DNA from: Ptiloglossa arizonensis
Taxonomy: Eukaryota > Arthropoda > Insecta > Hymenoptera > Colletidae
Direction: 5' to 3'
Assembly: GCF_051014685.1 (NCBI RefSeq)
Contig: NW_027478396.1
Span: 806,001 to 870,000, forward strand
DNA: 64,000 nucleotides
Position numbers and translations under genes: made by a program. This document shows positions 1-13,654 of the stretch, one piece after another. The notes below the pieces were generated by a model that saw only the letters and a list, made by a program, of their open reading frames with translations, had not been told where the DNA came from and ran no database searches. Numbering within the stretch: the first letter of the stretch is position 1; each line of letters begins with the position of its first letter.

Positions 1-889
1 TAGAGACTCGCCCGAATAGAATGGTGTGTGTACTTTTCCCCTAGGCCATTCCAGTTATTCGTTTCTAGCATCAGAATTGCGAAAATTTCGATGGTTTCTC
101 AACCATTCCTTAACTTCAAACTCCCATACCTCGTGAACGGAGTGACGAACTCGAGAAACTCCTGTTGCATCTGAAAGTGGAAACTCGCCCGATTACAAAG
201 GTATGTGTATTTTCCCCCTAGGCCTTTGTAGTTATTGGTTTCGAGAATCAGACTCGGGAAAATTTTGAGGGTTTCCCAACCATTCCTTAACTTCAAACTC
301 CCATATCTCGCGAACGGATTGACGAACTCGAGAAATTCCTGTTGCATCTGAAAGTAGAGACTCGCCCGATTAGAATGGTATGTGCATTTTTCCCCTAGGC
401 CTTTGTAGTTATTGGTTTCGAGTATCAGACTTGCGAAAATTTTGATGGTTCCTCAACCATTCCTTAACTTCAAACTCCCATATCTCGTGAACGGATTGAC
501 GAACTGGAGAAATTCCTGTTGCATCTGATAGTGGAAACTCGCCCGATTACAGAGGTATGTGTATTTTTCCCCTAGGCCTTTGTAGTTATTGGTTTCGAGT
601 ATCAGACTTGCGAAAATTTTGATGGTTTCTCAACCATTCCTTAAATTCAAACTCCCATATCTCGCGAACGGAATGACGAACTCGAGAAATTCCTGTTGCA
701 TCTGAAAGTAGAAACTCGCCCGATTACAAAGATTTGTGTGTTTTTCACATAGGCCTTTGTAGTTATTGGTTTCGAGTATCAGACTTGCGAAAATTTTGAT
801 AGTTTCTCAACCATTCCTTAACTTCAAACTCCCATATCTCGCGAACGGATTGACGAACTCGAGAAATTCCTGTTGCATCTGAAAGTAGA

Positions 890-2919
890 GACTCGCCCAA
901 TTACAACGGTATGTGTATTTTTCCCCTATGCCATTGTAGTTGTTGATTTCGTGTATTAGACTTGCGAAAATTTTGATAGATTCTCAACCATTCCTTAACT
1001 TCAAACTCCCGTTTCTCGCGAACGGATTGACGAACTCGAGAAATTCCTGTTGCATCTGAAAGTAGAAACTCGCCCGATTACAATGGTGTGTGTACTTTTC
1101 CCCTAGGCCATTCCAGTTATTGATTTCGAGTATCAGACTTACGAAAATTTTGATGGTTTCTCAACCATTCCTTAACATCAAACCCCCATATCTCGCGAAC
1201 GGATTGACGAACTCGAGAAATTCCTGTTGCATGTGAAAGTAGAAACTCGCCCGATTACAACGGTATGTGTATTTTTCCCCTAGGCCTTTGTAATTATCGG
1301 TTTCGAGTATCAGACTTGCGAAAATTTTGATGGTTTCCCAACCATTCCTTAACTTCAAACTCCCATATCTCGCGAACGGATTGACGAACTCGAGAAATTC
1401 CTGTTGCATCTGAAACTAGAAACTCGCCCGTTTACAAAGATATGTGTGTTTTTCCCCTAGGCCTCTGCAGTTATTGGTTTCGAGTATCAGACTTGCGAAA
1501 ATTTTTAGGGTTTCCCAACCATTCCTTAACTTCAAACTCCCATATCTCGCCAACGGATTGACGAACTCGAGAAATTCCGGTTGCATCTGAAAGTAGAGTC
1601 TCGCCCGATTAGGATGGTATGTGTATTTTTCCCCTAGGCCTTTGTAGTTATTGGTTTCGAGTATCAGACTTGCGAAAATTTTGAGGGTTTCCCAACCATT
1701 CCTTAACTTCAAACTCCCATATCTCGCGAACGGATTGACGAACTCGAGAAATTCCTATTGCATCTGAAAGTAGAGACTCGCCCGATTAGAATGGTATGTG
1801 CATTTTTCCCCTAGGCCTTTGTAGTTATTGGTTTCGAGTATCAGACTTTCGAAAATTTTGATGGTTTCTCAAGCATTCCTTAACTTCAAACTCCCATGTC
1901 TCGCGAACGGATTGACGAACTCGAGAAATTACTGTTGCATCTGAAAGTGGAAACTCGCCCGATTACAAAGGTATGTGTATTTTTCCCGTAGGCCTTTGTA
2001 GTTATTGGTTTCGAGTATCAGACTTGCGAAAATTTTGATCGTTTCTCAACCATTCCTTAACTTCAAACTCCCACATCTCGCGATCGGATTGACGAACACG
2101 AGAAATTCCTGTTGCATCTGAAAGTAGAAACTCGCCCAATTACAACGGTATGTGTATTTTTCCCCTATGCCATTGTAGTTTTTGTTTTCGTGTATTAGAC
2201 TTGCGAAAATTTTGATAGATTCTCAACCATTCCTTAACTTCAAACTCCCGTTTCTCGCGAACGGATTGACGAACTCGAGAAATTCCTGTTGCATCTGAAA
2301 GTAGAAACTCGCCCGATTACAATGGTGTGTGTACTTTTCCCCCAGGCCATTCCAGTTATTGATTTCGAGTATCAGACTTACGAAAATTTTGATGGTTTCT
2401 CAACCATTCCTTAACAACAAACCCCCATATCTCGCGAACGGATTGACGAACTCGAGAAATTCCTGTTGCATGTGAAAGTAGAAACTCGCCCGATTACAAC
2501 GGTATGTGTATTTTTCCCCTAGGCCTTTGTAATTATCGGTTTCGAGTATCAGACTTGCGAAAATTTTGATGGTTTCCCAACCATTCCTTAACTTCAAACT
2601 CCCATATCTCGCGAACGGATTGACGAACTCGAGAAATTCCTGTTGCATCTGAAATTAGAAACTCGCCCGTTTACAAAGATATGTGTGTTTTTCCCCTAGG
2701 CCTCTGCAGTTATTGGTTTAGAGTATCAGACTTGCGAAAATTTTTAGGGTTTCCCAACCATTCCTTAACTTCAAACTCCCATATCTCGCGAACGGATTGA
2801 CGAACTCGAGAAATTCCGGTTGCATCTGAAAGTAGAGTCTCGCCCGATTAGGATGGTATGTGTATTTTTCCCCTAGGCCTTTGTAGTTATTGGTTTCGGG
2901 TATCAGACTTGCGAAAATT
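890..2919. repeat. Seven-monomer block duplicated inside satellite 1
   Basis: The stretch at about 890-1,680 is repeated at about 2,129-2,919, an offset of 1,239 bp or exactly seven monomers. Shared rare variants identify the copies: CCTATGCCATTGTAG with TTTCGTGTATTAGAC, then a monomer with TAATTATCGG, then one with CCTCTGCAGTTATTGG and TTTTTAGGGTTTCCC. Similar ordered strings return at 3,720-4,330, 5,310-5,750, 8,330-8,750 and 9,210-9,650, so this is higher-order organisation with variable spacing and not a single event. Confidence 0.8.
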
Positions 2920-4070
2920 TTGATAGTTTCTCAACCATTCCTTAACTTCAAACTCCCATTTCTCGCGAACGGATTGACGAACTCGAGAAATTCCTGTTGC
3001 ATCTGAAAGTAGAATCTCGCCCGATTACAAAGATTTGTGTGTTTTTCACCTAGGCCTATGTAGGTATTGGTTTCGAGTATCAGACTTGCGAAAATTTTGA
3101 GGGTTTCCCAACCAGTCCTTAACTTCAAACTCCCATATCTCGCGAACGGCTTGACGAACTCGAGAAATTCCTGTTGCATCTGAAAGTAGAGACTCGCCCG
3201 ATTAGGATGGTATGTGTATTTTTTCCCTAGGCCTTTGTAGTTATTGGTTTCGAGTATCAGACTTGCGAAAATTTTGATGGTTCCTCAACCATTCCTTAAC
3301 TTCAAACTCCCATATCTCGTGAACGGATTGACGAACTGGAGAAATTCCTGTTGCATCTGAAAGTGGAAACTCGCCCGATTACAGAGGTATGTGTATTTTT
3401 CCCCTAGGCCTTTGTAGTTATTGGTTTCGAGTATCAGACTTGCGAAAATTTTGATGGTTTCTCAACCATTCCTTAAATTCAAACTCCCATATCTTGCGAA
3501 CGGAATGACGAACTCGAGAAATTCCTGTTGCATCTGAAAGTAGAAACTCGCCCGATTACAAAGATTTGTGTGTTTTTCACATAGGCCTTTGTAGTTATTG
3601 GTTTCGAGTATCAGACTTGCGAAAATTTTGATAGTTTCTCAACCATTCCTTAACTTCAAACTCCCATATCTCGCGAACGGATTGACGAACTCGAGAAATT
3701 CCTGTTGCATCTGAAAGTAGAGACTCGCCCAATTACAACGGTATGTGTATTTTTCCCCTATGCCATTGTAGTTGTTGGTTTCGTGTATTAGACTTGCGAA
3801 AATTTTGATAGATTCTCAACCATTTCTTAACTTCAAACTCCCGTTTCTCGCGAACGGATTGACGAACTCGAGAAATTCCTGTTGCATCTGAAAGTAGAAA
3901 CTCGCCCGATTACAATGGTGTGTGTACTTTTCCCCTAGGCCATTCCAGTTATTGATTTCGAGTATCAGACTTACGATAATTTTGATGGTTTCTCAACCAT
4001 TCCTTAACATCAAACCCCCATATCTCGCGAACGGATTGACGAACTCGAGAAATTCCTGTTGCATCTGAAA

Positions 4071-7000
4071 TTAGAAACTCGCCCGTTTACAAAGATATGT
4101 GTGTTTTTCCCCTAGGCCTCTGCAGTTATTGGTTTCGAGTATCAGACTTGCGAAAATTTTTAGGGTTTCCCAACCATTCCTTAACTTCAAACTCCCATAT
4201 CTCGCCAACGGATTGACGAACTCGAGAAATTCCGGTTGCATCTGAAAGTAGAGTCTCGCCCGATTAGGATGGTATGTGTATTTTTCCCCTAGGCCTTTGT
4301 AGTTATTGGTTTCGAGTATCAGACTTGCGAAAATTTTGAGGGTTTCCCAACCATTCCTTAACTTCAAACTCCCATATCTCGCGAACCGATTGACGAACTC
4401 GAGAAATTCCTGTTGCATCTGAAAGTAGAGACTCGCCCGATTAGAATGGTGTGTGTACTTTTCCCCTAGGACATTCCAGTTATTCGTTTCTGGCATCAGA
4501 ATTGCGAAAATTTCGATGGTTTCTCAACCATTCCTTAACTTCAAACTCCCATACCTCGTGAACGGATTGACGAACTCGAGAAATTCCTGTTGCATCTGAT
4601 AGTGGAAACTCGCCCGATTACAGAGGTATGTGTATTTTTCCCCTAGGCCTTTGTAGTTATTGGTTTCGAGTATCAGACTTGCGAAAATTTTGATGGTTTC
4701 TCAACCATTCCTTAACTTCAAACTCCCATATCTCGCGAACGGAATGACGAACTCGAGAAATTCCTGTTGCATCTGAAAGTAGAGACTCGCCCGATTAGAA
4801 TGGTGTGTGTACTTTTCCCCTAGGACATTCCAGTTATTCGTTTCTGGCATCAGAATTGCGAAAATTTCGATGGTTTCTCAACCATTCCTTAACTTCAAAC
4901 TCCCATACCTCGTGAACGGATTGACGAACTCGAGAAATTCCTGTTGCATCTGAAAGTGGAAACTCGCCCGATTACAAAGGTATGTGTATTTTTCCCCTAG
5001 GCCTTTGTAGTTATTGGTTTCGAGTATCAGACTTGCGAAAATTGTGATGGTTTCTCAACCATTCCTTAAATTCAAACTCCCATATCTCGCGAACGGAATG
5101 ACGAACTCGAGAAATTCCTGTTGCATCTGAAAGTAGAAACTCGCCCGATTACAAAGATTTGTGTGCTTTTCACATAGGCCTTTGTAGTTATTGGTTTCGA
5201 GTATCAGACTTGCGAAAATTTGATAGTTTCTCAACCATTCCTTAACTTCAAACTCCCATATCTCGCGAACGGATTGACGAACTCGAGAAATTCCTGTTGC
5301 ATCTGAAAGTAGAGACTCGCCCAATTACAACGGTATGTGTATTTTTCCCCTATGCCATTGTAGTTGTTGGTTTCGTGTATTAGACTTGCGAAAATTTTGA
5401 TAGATTCTCAACCATTCCTTAACTTCAAACTCCCGTTTCTCGCGAACGGATTGACGAACTCGAGAAATTCCTGTTGCATCTGAAATTAGAAACTCGCCCG
5501 TTTACAAAGATATGTGTGTTTTTCCCCTAGGCCTCTGCAGTTATTGGTTTCGAGTATCAGACTTGCGAAAATTTTTAGGGTTTCCCAACCATTCCTTAAC
5601 TTCAAACTCCCATATCTCGCCAACGGATTGACGAACTCGAGAAATTCCGGTTGCATCTGAAAGTAGAGTCTCGCCCGATTAGGATGGTATGTGTATTTTT
5701 CCCCTAGGCCTTTGTAGTTATTGGTTTCGAGTATCAGACTTGCGAAAATTTTGAGGGTTTCCCAACCATTCCTTAACTTCAAACTCCCATATCTCGCGAA
5801 CGGATTGACGGACTCGAGAAATTCCTGTTGCATCTGAAAGTGGAAACTCGCCCGATTACAAAGGTATGTGTATTTTTCCCCTAGGCCTTTGTAGTTATTG
5901 GTTTCGAGTATCAGACTTGCGAAAATTTTGATGGTTCCTCAACCATTCCTTAACTTCAAACTCCCATATCTCGTGAACGGATTGACGAACTGGAGAAATT
6001 CCTGTTGCATCTGAAAGTGGAAACTCGCCCGATTACAGAGGTATGTGTATTTTTCCCCTAGGCCTTTGTAGTTATTGGTTTCGAGTATCAGACTTGCGAA
6101 AATTTTGATAGTTTCTCAACCATTCCTTAACTTCAAACTCCCATTTCTCGCGAACGGATTGACGAACTCGAGAAATTTCTGATGCATGTGAAAGTAGAAA
6201 CTCGCCCGATTACAACGGTATGTGCATTTTTGCCCTAGGCCATAGGAGTTATTGATTTCGAGTATCAGACTAGCGAAAATTTTGATGGTTCCTCAACCAT
6301 TCCTTAACTTCAAACTCCCATGTCTCGCGAACGGATTGACGAACTTGAGAAATTTCTGTTGCATCTGAAAGCAGAAACTCGCCCGATTACAACGGTATGT
6401 GTATTTTTGCCCTAGATCATAGTAGTTATTGGTTTCGAGTATCAGACTTGCGAAAATTTTGATGGTTTCTCAACCATTCCTTAACTTCACACTTCCATAT
6501 CTCGCGAACGGATCGACGAACTCGAGAATTTCCTATTGCATCTGAAAGCAGAAACTCGCCCGATTACAACGGTATGTGCATTTTTCCCGTAGGCCTTTGT
6601 TGTTATTGGTTTCGAGTATCAGACTTGCGAAAATTTGGATCGTTTCTCAACCATTCCTTAACTTCAAACACCCACATCTCGCGAACGGATTGACGAACTC
6701 GAGAAATTCCTGTTGCATCTGAAAGTAGAAACTCGCCCGATTACAACGGTATGTGTATTTTTCCCCTATGCCATTGTAGTTATTGGTTTCGAGTATCAGA
6801 CTTGCGAAAATTTTGATAGATTCTCAACCATTCCTTAACTTCAAACTCCTATTTCTCGCGAACGGATCGACGAACTCGAGAAATTCCTGTTGCATGTGAA
6901 AGTGGAAACTCGCCCGATTACAACGGTATGTGTATTTTTCCCCTAGGCCATTCCAGTTATTCGTTTCTAGCATCAGAATTGCGAAAATTTTGATTGTTTC

Positions 7001-9805
7001 TCAACCATTCCTTAACTTCAAACTCCCATATCTCGCGAACGGATTGACGAACTCGTGAAGTTCCTGTTGCATCTGATAGTAGAGACTCGCCCGATTACGA
7101 AGATTTGTGTGTTTTTCACCTAGGCCTTTGTAGTTATTGGTTTCGAGTATCAGACTTGCGAAAATTTCGACAGTTTCTCAACCATTCCTTAACTTCAAAC
7201 TCCCATTTCTCGCGAACGGATTGACGAACTCGAGAAATTCCTGTTGCATGTGAAAGTGGAAACTCGCCCGATTACAACGGTATGTGTATTTTCCCCCTAG
7301 GCTTTTGTAGTTATTGGTTTCGAGTATCAGACTTGCGAAAATTTTGATGGTTCCTCAACCATTCCTTAACTTCAAACTCCCATATCTCGCGAACGGATTG
7401 ACGAACTTGAGAAATTTCTGTTGCATCTGAAAGCAGAAACTCGCCCGATTACAACGGTATGTGTATTTTTGCCCTAGATCATAGTAGTTATTGGTTTCGA
7501 GTATCAGACTTGCGAAAATTTTGATGGTTTCTCAACCATTCCTTAACTTCACACTTCCGTATCTCGCGAGCGGATTGACGAACTCGAGAATTTCCTATTG
7601 CATCTGAAAGCAGAAACTCGCCCGATTACAACGGTATGTGCATTTTTCCCGTAGGCCTTTGTTGTTATTGGTTTCGAGTATCAGACTTGCGAAAATTTGG
7701 ATCGTTTCTCAACCATTCCTTAACTTCAAACACCCACATCTCGCGAACGGATTGACGAACTCGAAAAATTCCTGTTGCATCTGAAAGTGGAAACTCGCCC
7801 GATTACAAAGGTATGTGTATTATTCCCGTAGGCCTTTGTAGTTATTGGTTTCGAGTATCAGACTTGCGAAAATTTTGATCGTTTCTCAACCATTCCTTAA
7901 CTTCAAACTCCCACATCTCGCGAACGGATTGACGAACTCGAAAAATTCCTGTTGCATGTGAAAGCAGAAACACGCCGGATTACAACGGTATGTGTATTTT
8001 TCCCCTATGCCATTGTAGTTGTTGGTTTCGTGTATTAGACTTGCGAAAATTTTGATAGATTCTCAACCATTCCTTAACTTCAAACTCCCGTTTCTCGCGA
8101 ACGGATTGACGAACTCGAGAAATTCCTGTTGCATCCGAAAGTAGAAACTCGCCCGATTACAAAGATATGTGTGTTTTTCACCTAGGCCTTTGTAGTTATT
8201 GGTTTCGAGTATCAGACTTTCGAAAATTTTGATGGTTTCCCAACCATTTCTTAACTTCAAACTCCCATATCTCGCGAACGGATTGACGAACTCGAGAAAT
8301 TCCTGTTGCATCTGAAAGTAGAGACTCGCCCAATTACAACGGTATGTGTATTTTTCCCCTATGCCATTGTAGTTGTTGGTTTCGTGTATTAGACTTGCGA
8401 AAATTTTGATAGATTCTCAACCATTCCTTAACTTCAAACTCCCGTTTCTCGCGAACGGATTGACGAACTCGAGAAATTCCTGTTGCATCTGAAATTAGAA
8501 ACTCGCCCGTTTACAAAGATATGTGTGTTTTTCCCCTAGGCCTCTGCAGTTATTGGTTTCGAGTATCAGACTTGCGAAAATTTTTAGGGTTTCCCAACCA
8601 TTCCTTAACTTCAAACTCCCATATCTCGCCAACGGATTGACGAACTCGAGAAATTCCGGTTGCATCTGAAAGTAGAGTCTCGCCCGATTAGGATGGTATG
8701 TGTATTTTTCCCCTAGGCCTTTGTAGTTATTGGTTTCGAGTATCAGACTTGCGAAAATTTTGATGGTTTCTCAACCATTCCTTAAATTCAAACTCCCATA
8801 TCTCGCGAACGGAATGACGAACTCGAGAAATTCCTGTTGCATCTGAAAGTAGAGACTCGCCCGATTACGAAGATTTGTGTGTTTTTCACCTAGGCCTTTG
8901 TAGTTATTGGTTTCGAGTATCAGACTTGCGAAAATTTTGATAGTTTCTCAACCATTCCTTAACTTCAAACTCCCATTTCTCGCGAACGGATTGACGAACT
9001 CGTGAAATTCCTGTTGCATCCGAAAGTAGAAACTCGCCCGATTACAAAGATATGTGTGTTTTTCACCTAGGCCTTTGTAGTTATTGGTTTCGAGTATCAG
9101 ACTTTCGAAAATTTTGATGGTTTCCCAACCATTCCTTAACTTCAAACTCCCATATCTCGCGAACGGATTGACGAACTCGAGAAATTCCTGTTGCATCTGA
9201 AAGTAGAGACTCGCCCAATTACAACGGTATGTGTATTTTTCCCCTATGCCATTGTAGTTGTTGGTTTCGTGTATTAGACTTGCGAAAATTTTGATAGATT
9301 CTCAACCATTCCTTAACTTCAAACTCCCGTTTCTCGCGAACGGATTGACGAACTCGAGAAATTCCTGTTGCATCTGAAATTAGAAACTCGCCCGTTTACA
9401 AAGATATGTGTGTTTTTCCCCTAGGCCTCTGCAGTTATTGGTTTCGAGTATCAGACTTGCGAAAATTTTTAGGGTTTCCCAACCATTCCTTAACTTCAAA
9501 CTCCCATATCTCGCCAACGGATTGACGAACTCGAGAAATTCCGGTTGCATCTGAAAGTAGAGTCTCGCCCGATTAGGATGGTATGTGTATTTATCCCCTA
9601 GGCCTTTGTAGTTATTGGTTTCGAGTATCAGACTTGCGAAAATTTTGAGGGTTTCCCAACCATTCCTTAACTTCAAACTCCCATATCTCGCGAACGGATT
9701 GACGAACTCGAGAAATTCCTGTTGCATCTGAAAGTAGAGACTCGCCCGATTAGAATGGTGTGTGTACTTTTCCCCTAGGACATTCCAGTTATTCGTTTCT
9801 AGCAT
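4071..9805. repeat. Thirty-monomer displaced repeat of a variant triplet
   Basis: The monomers at 4,071-4,496 recur at 9,380-9,805. The offset is 5,309 bp, thirty monomers less the single base lost near 5,220. The shared variants include GTTTACAAAGATATG, CTCTGCAGTT and the AATTCCGGTTGC form of the CTCGAG-adjacent segment. A shorter offset copy starts at 5,486. Confidence 0.75.
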
Positions 9806-12800
9806 CAGAATTGCGAAAATTTCGATGGTTTCTCAACCATTCCTTAACTTCAAACTCCCATACCTCGTGAACGGATTGACGAACTCGAGAAATTCCTGTT
9901 GCATCTGAAAGTGGAAACTCGCCCGATTACAAAGGTATGTGTATTTTTCCCCTAGGCCTTTGTAGTTATTGGTTTCGAGTATCAGAATTGCGAAAATTGT
10001 GATGGTTTCTCAACCCTTCCTTAATTTCAAACTACCATATCTCACGAACGGATTGACGAACTCGAGAAATTCCTGTTGCATCTGAAATTAGAAACTCGCC
10101 CGATTACAATGGTGTGTGTACTTTTCCCCTAGGCCATTCCAGTTATTGATTTCGAGTATCAGACTTACGAAAATTTTGATGGTTTCTCAACCATTCCTTA
10201 ACACCAAACCCCCATATCTCGCGAACGGATTGACGAACTCGAGAAATTCCTGTTGCATGTGAAAGTAGAAACTCGCCCGATTACAACGGTATGTGTATTT
10301 TTCCCCTAGGCCTTTGTAATTATCGGTTTCGAGTATCAGACTTGCGAAGATTTTGATGGTTTCCCAACCATTCCTTAACTTCAAACTCCCATATCTCGCG
10401 AACGGATTGACGAACTCGAGAAATTCCGGTTGCATCTGAAAGTAGAGTCTCGCCCGATTAGGATGGTATGTGTATTTTTCCCCTAGGCCTTTGTAGTTAT
10501 TGGTTTCGAGTATCAGACTTGCGAAAATTTTGAGGGTTTCCCAACCATTCCTTAACTTCAAACTCCCATTTCTCGCGAACGGATTGACGAACTCGAGAAA
10601 TTCCTGTTGCATCTGAAAGTAGAATCTCGCCCGATTACAAAGATTTGTGTGTTTTTAACCTAGGCCTCTGTAGGTATTGGTTTCGAGTATCAGACTTGCG
10701 AAAATTTTGAGGGTTTCCCAACCAGTCCTTAACTTCAAACTCCCATATCTCGCGAACGGATTGACGAACTCGAGAAATTCCTGTTGCATCTGAAAGTAGA
10801 GACTCGCCCGATTAGGATGGTACGTGTATTTTTTCCCTAGGCCTTTGTAGTTATTGGTTTCGAGTATCAGACTTGCGAAAATTTTGATGGTTTCTCAACC
10901 ATTCCTTAAATTCAAACTCCCATATCTCGCGAACGGATTGACGAACTCGAGAAATTCCTGTTGCATCTGAAATTAGGAACTCGCCCGGTTACAAAGATAT
11001 GTGTGTTTTTCCCCTAGGCCTTTGTAGTTATTGGTTTCGAGTATCAGACTTGCGTAAATTTTGATGGTTCCTCAACCATTCCTTAACTTCAAACTCCCAT
11101 ATCTCGTGAACGGATTGACGAACTGGAGAAATTCCTGTTGCATCTGAAAGTGGAAACTCGCCCGATTACAGAGGTATGTGTATTTTTCCCCTAGGCCTTT
11201 GTAGTTATTGGTTTCGAGTATCAGACTTGCGAAAATTTTGATGGTTTCTCAACCATTCCTTAAATTCAAACTCCCATATCTCGCGAACGGAATGACGAAT
11301 TCGAGAAATTCCTGTTGCATCTGAAAGTAGAAACTCGCACGATTACAAACATATGTGTGTTTTTCACATAGGCCTTTGTAGTTATTGGTTTCGAGTATCA
11401 GACTTGCGAAAATTTTGATAGTTTCTCAACCATTCCTTAACTTCAAACTCCCATATCTCGCGAACGGATTGACGAACTCGAGAAATTCCTACTGCATCTG
11501 AAAGTAGAAACTCGCCCGATTAGAATGGTATGTGCATTTTTCCCCTAGGCCTTTGTAGTTATTGGTTTCGAGTATCAGACTTTCGAAAATTTTGATGGTT
11601 TCTCAAGCATTCCTTAACTTCAAACTCCCATATCTCGCGAACGGATTGACGAACTCGAGAAATTCCTGTTGCATCTGAAATTAGAAACTCGCCCGATTAC
11701 AAAGATATGTGTGTTTCTCCCCTAGGCGTTTGTAGTTATTGGTTTCGAGTATCAGACTTGCGAAAATTTTGATAGTTTCTCAACCATTCCTTAACTTCAA
11801 ACTCCCATATCTCGCGAACGGATTGACGAAGTCGAGAAATTCCTGTTGCATCTGAAAGTAGAAACTCGCCCGATTACAAAGATATGTGTGTTTTTCTCCT
11901 AGGCCTTTGTAGTTATTGGTTTCGAGTATCAGACTTGCGAAAATTTCGACAGTTTCTCAACCACTCCTTAACTTCAAACTCCCATGTCTCGCGAACGGAT
12001 TGACGAACTTGAGAAATTTCTGTTGCATCTGAAAGCAGAAACTCGCCCGATTACAACGGTATGTGTATTTTTGCCCTAGATCATAGTAGTTATTGGTTTC
12101 GAGTATCAGACTTGCGAAAATTTTGATGGTTTCTCAACCATTCCTTAACTTCACACTTCCATATCTCGCGAACGGATTGACGAACTCGAGAATTTCCTAT
12201 TGCATCTGAAAGCAGAAACTCGCCCGATTACAACGGTATGTGCATTTTTCCCGTAGGCCTTTGTTGTTATTGGTTTCGAGTATCAGGCTTGCGAAAATTT
12301 GGATCGTTTCTCAACCATTACTTAACTTCAAACACCCACATCTCGCGAACGGATTGACGAACTCGAGAAATTCCTGTTGCATCTGAAAGTAGAAACTCGC
12401 CCGATTACAACGGTATGTGTATTTTTCCCCTATGCCATTGTAGTTATTGGTTTCGAGTATCAGACTTGCGAAAATTTTGATAGATTCTCAACCATTCCTT
12501 AAATTCAAACTCCTATTTCTCGCGAACGGATCGACGAACTCGAGAAATTCCTGTTGCATGTGAAAGTGGAAACTCGCCCGATTACAACGGTATGTGTATT
12601 TTTGCCCTAGATCACACTAGTTATTGGTTTCGAGTATCAGACTTGCGAAAATTTTGATGGTTTCTCAAGCATTCCTTAACTTCAAACTCCCATATCTCGC
12701 GAACGGATTGACGAACTCGATTATTTCCTGTTGCATCTGAAAGTAGAGAGTCGACCGATTACAATGGTGTGTGTACTTTTCACCTAGGCCATTCCAGTTA

Positions 12801-13654
12801 TTCGTTTCTAGCATCAGAATTGCGAAAATTTTGATTGTTTCTCAACCATGCCTTAACTTCAAACTCCCATTTCTCGCGAACGGATTGACGAACTCGAGAA
12901 ATTCCTGTTGCATGTGAAAGTGGAAACTCGCCCGATTACAACGGTATGTGTATTTTTCCCCTAGGCTTTTGTAGTTATTGGTTTCGAGTATCAGACTTGC
13001 GAAAGTTTTGATGGTTCCTCAACCATTCCTTAACTTCAAACTCCCATATCTCGCGAACGGATTGACGAACTTGAGAAATTTCCGTTGCATCTGAAAGCAG
13101 AAACTCGCCCGATTACAACGGTATGTGTATTTTTGCCCTAGATCATAGTAGTTATTGGTTTCGAGTATCAGACTTGCGAAAATTTTGATGGTTTCTCAAC
13201 CATTCCTTAACTTCACACTTCCATATCTCGCGAACGGATTGACGAACTCGAGAATTTCCTATTGCATCTGAAAGCAGAAACTCGCCCGATTACAACGGTA
13301 TGTGCATTTTTCCCGTTGGCCTTTGTTGTTATTGGTTTCGAGTATCAGACTTGCGAAAATTTGGATCGTTTCTCAACCATTCCTTAACTTCAAACACCCA
13401 CATCTCGCGAACGGATTGACGAACTCGAGAAATTCCTGTTGCATCTGAAAGTGGAAACTCGCCCGATTACAAAGGTATGTGTATTATTCCCGTAGGCCTT
13501 TGTGGTTATTGGTTTCGAGTATCAGACTTGCGAAAATTTTGATCGTTTCTCAACCATTCCTTAACTTCAAACTCCCACATCTCGCGAACGGATTGACGAA
13601 CTCGAGAAATTCCTGTTGCATGTGAAAGCAGAAACTCGCCCGGTTACAACGGTA
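6305..13654. repeat. Thirty-two-monomer displaced duplication (6,305-7,990 and 11,969-13,654)
   Basis: Two stretches of about 1.7 kb match at an offset of 5,664 bp, exactly 32 monomers. Landmarks pair up: GCCCTAGATCATAG at 6,409 and 12,073, the same word at 7,471 and 13,135 (1,062 bp or six monomers further in each copy), TTGTTGTTATTGG at about 6,597 and 12,261, and TATTATTCCCGTAGG at about 7,821 and 13,485. One inner stretch near 6,940 and 12,600 differs, so conversion or recombination has patched the copies since they arose. Confidence 0.8.

Noticed and set aside
99..10612. Minus-strand open frames of 82 to 141 codons in satellite 1, with a 59-residue repeat beginning MQQEFLEFVNPFARYGSLKL
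   Set aside because: The monomer is 177 bp, a multiple of three, so one frame repeats in step. Whether it stays open depends only on a CTCAACC/CCCAACC variant that makes TGA or TGG. Most monomers have the stop. There is no start context, no domain and no conservation beyond the satellite itself.
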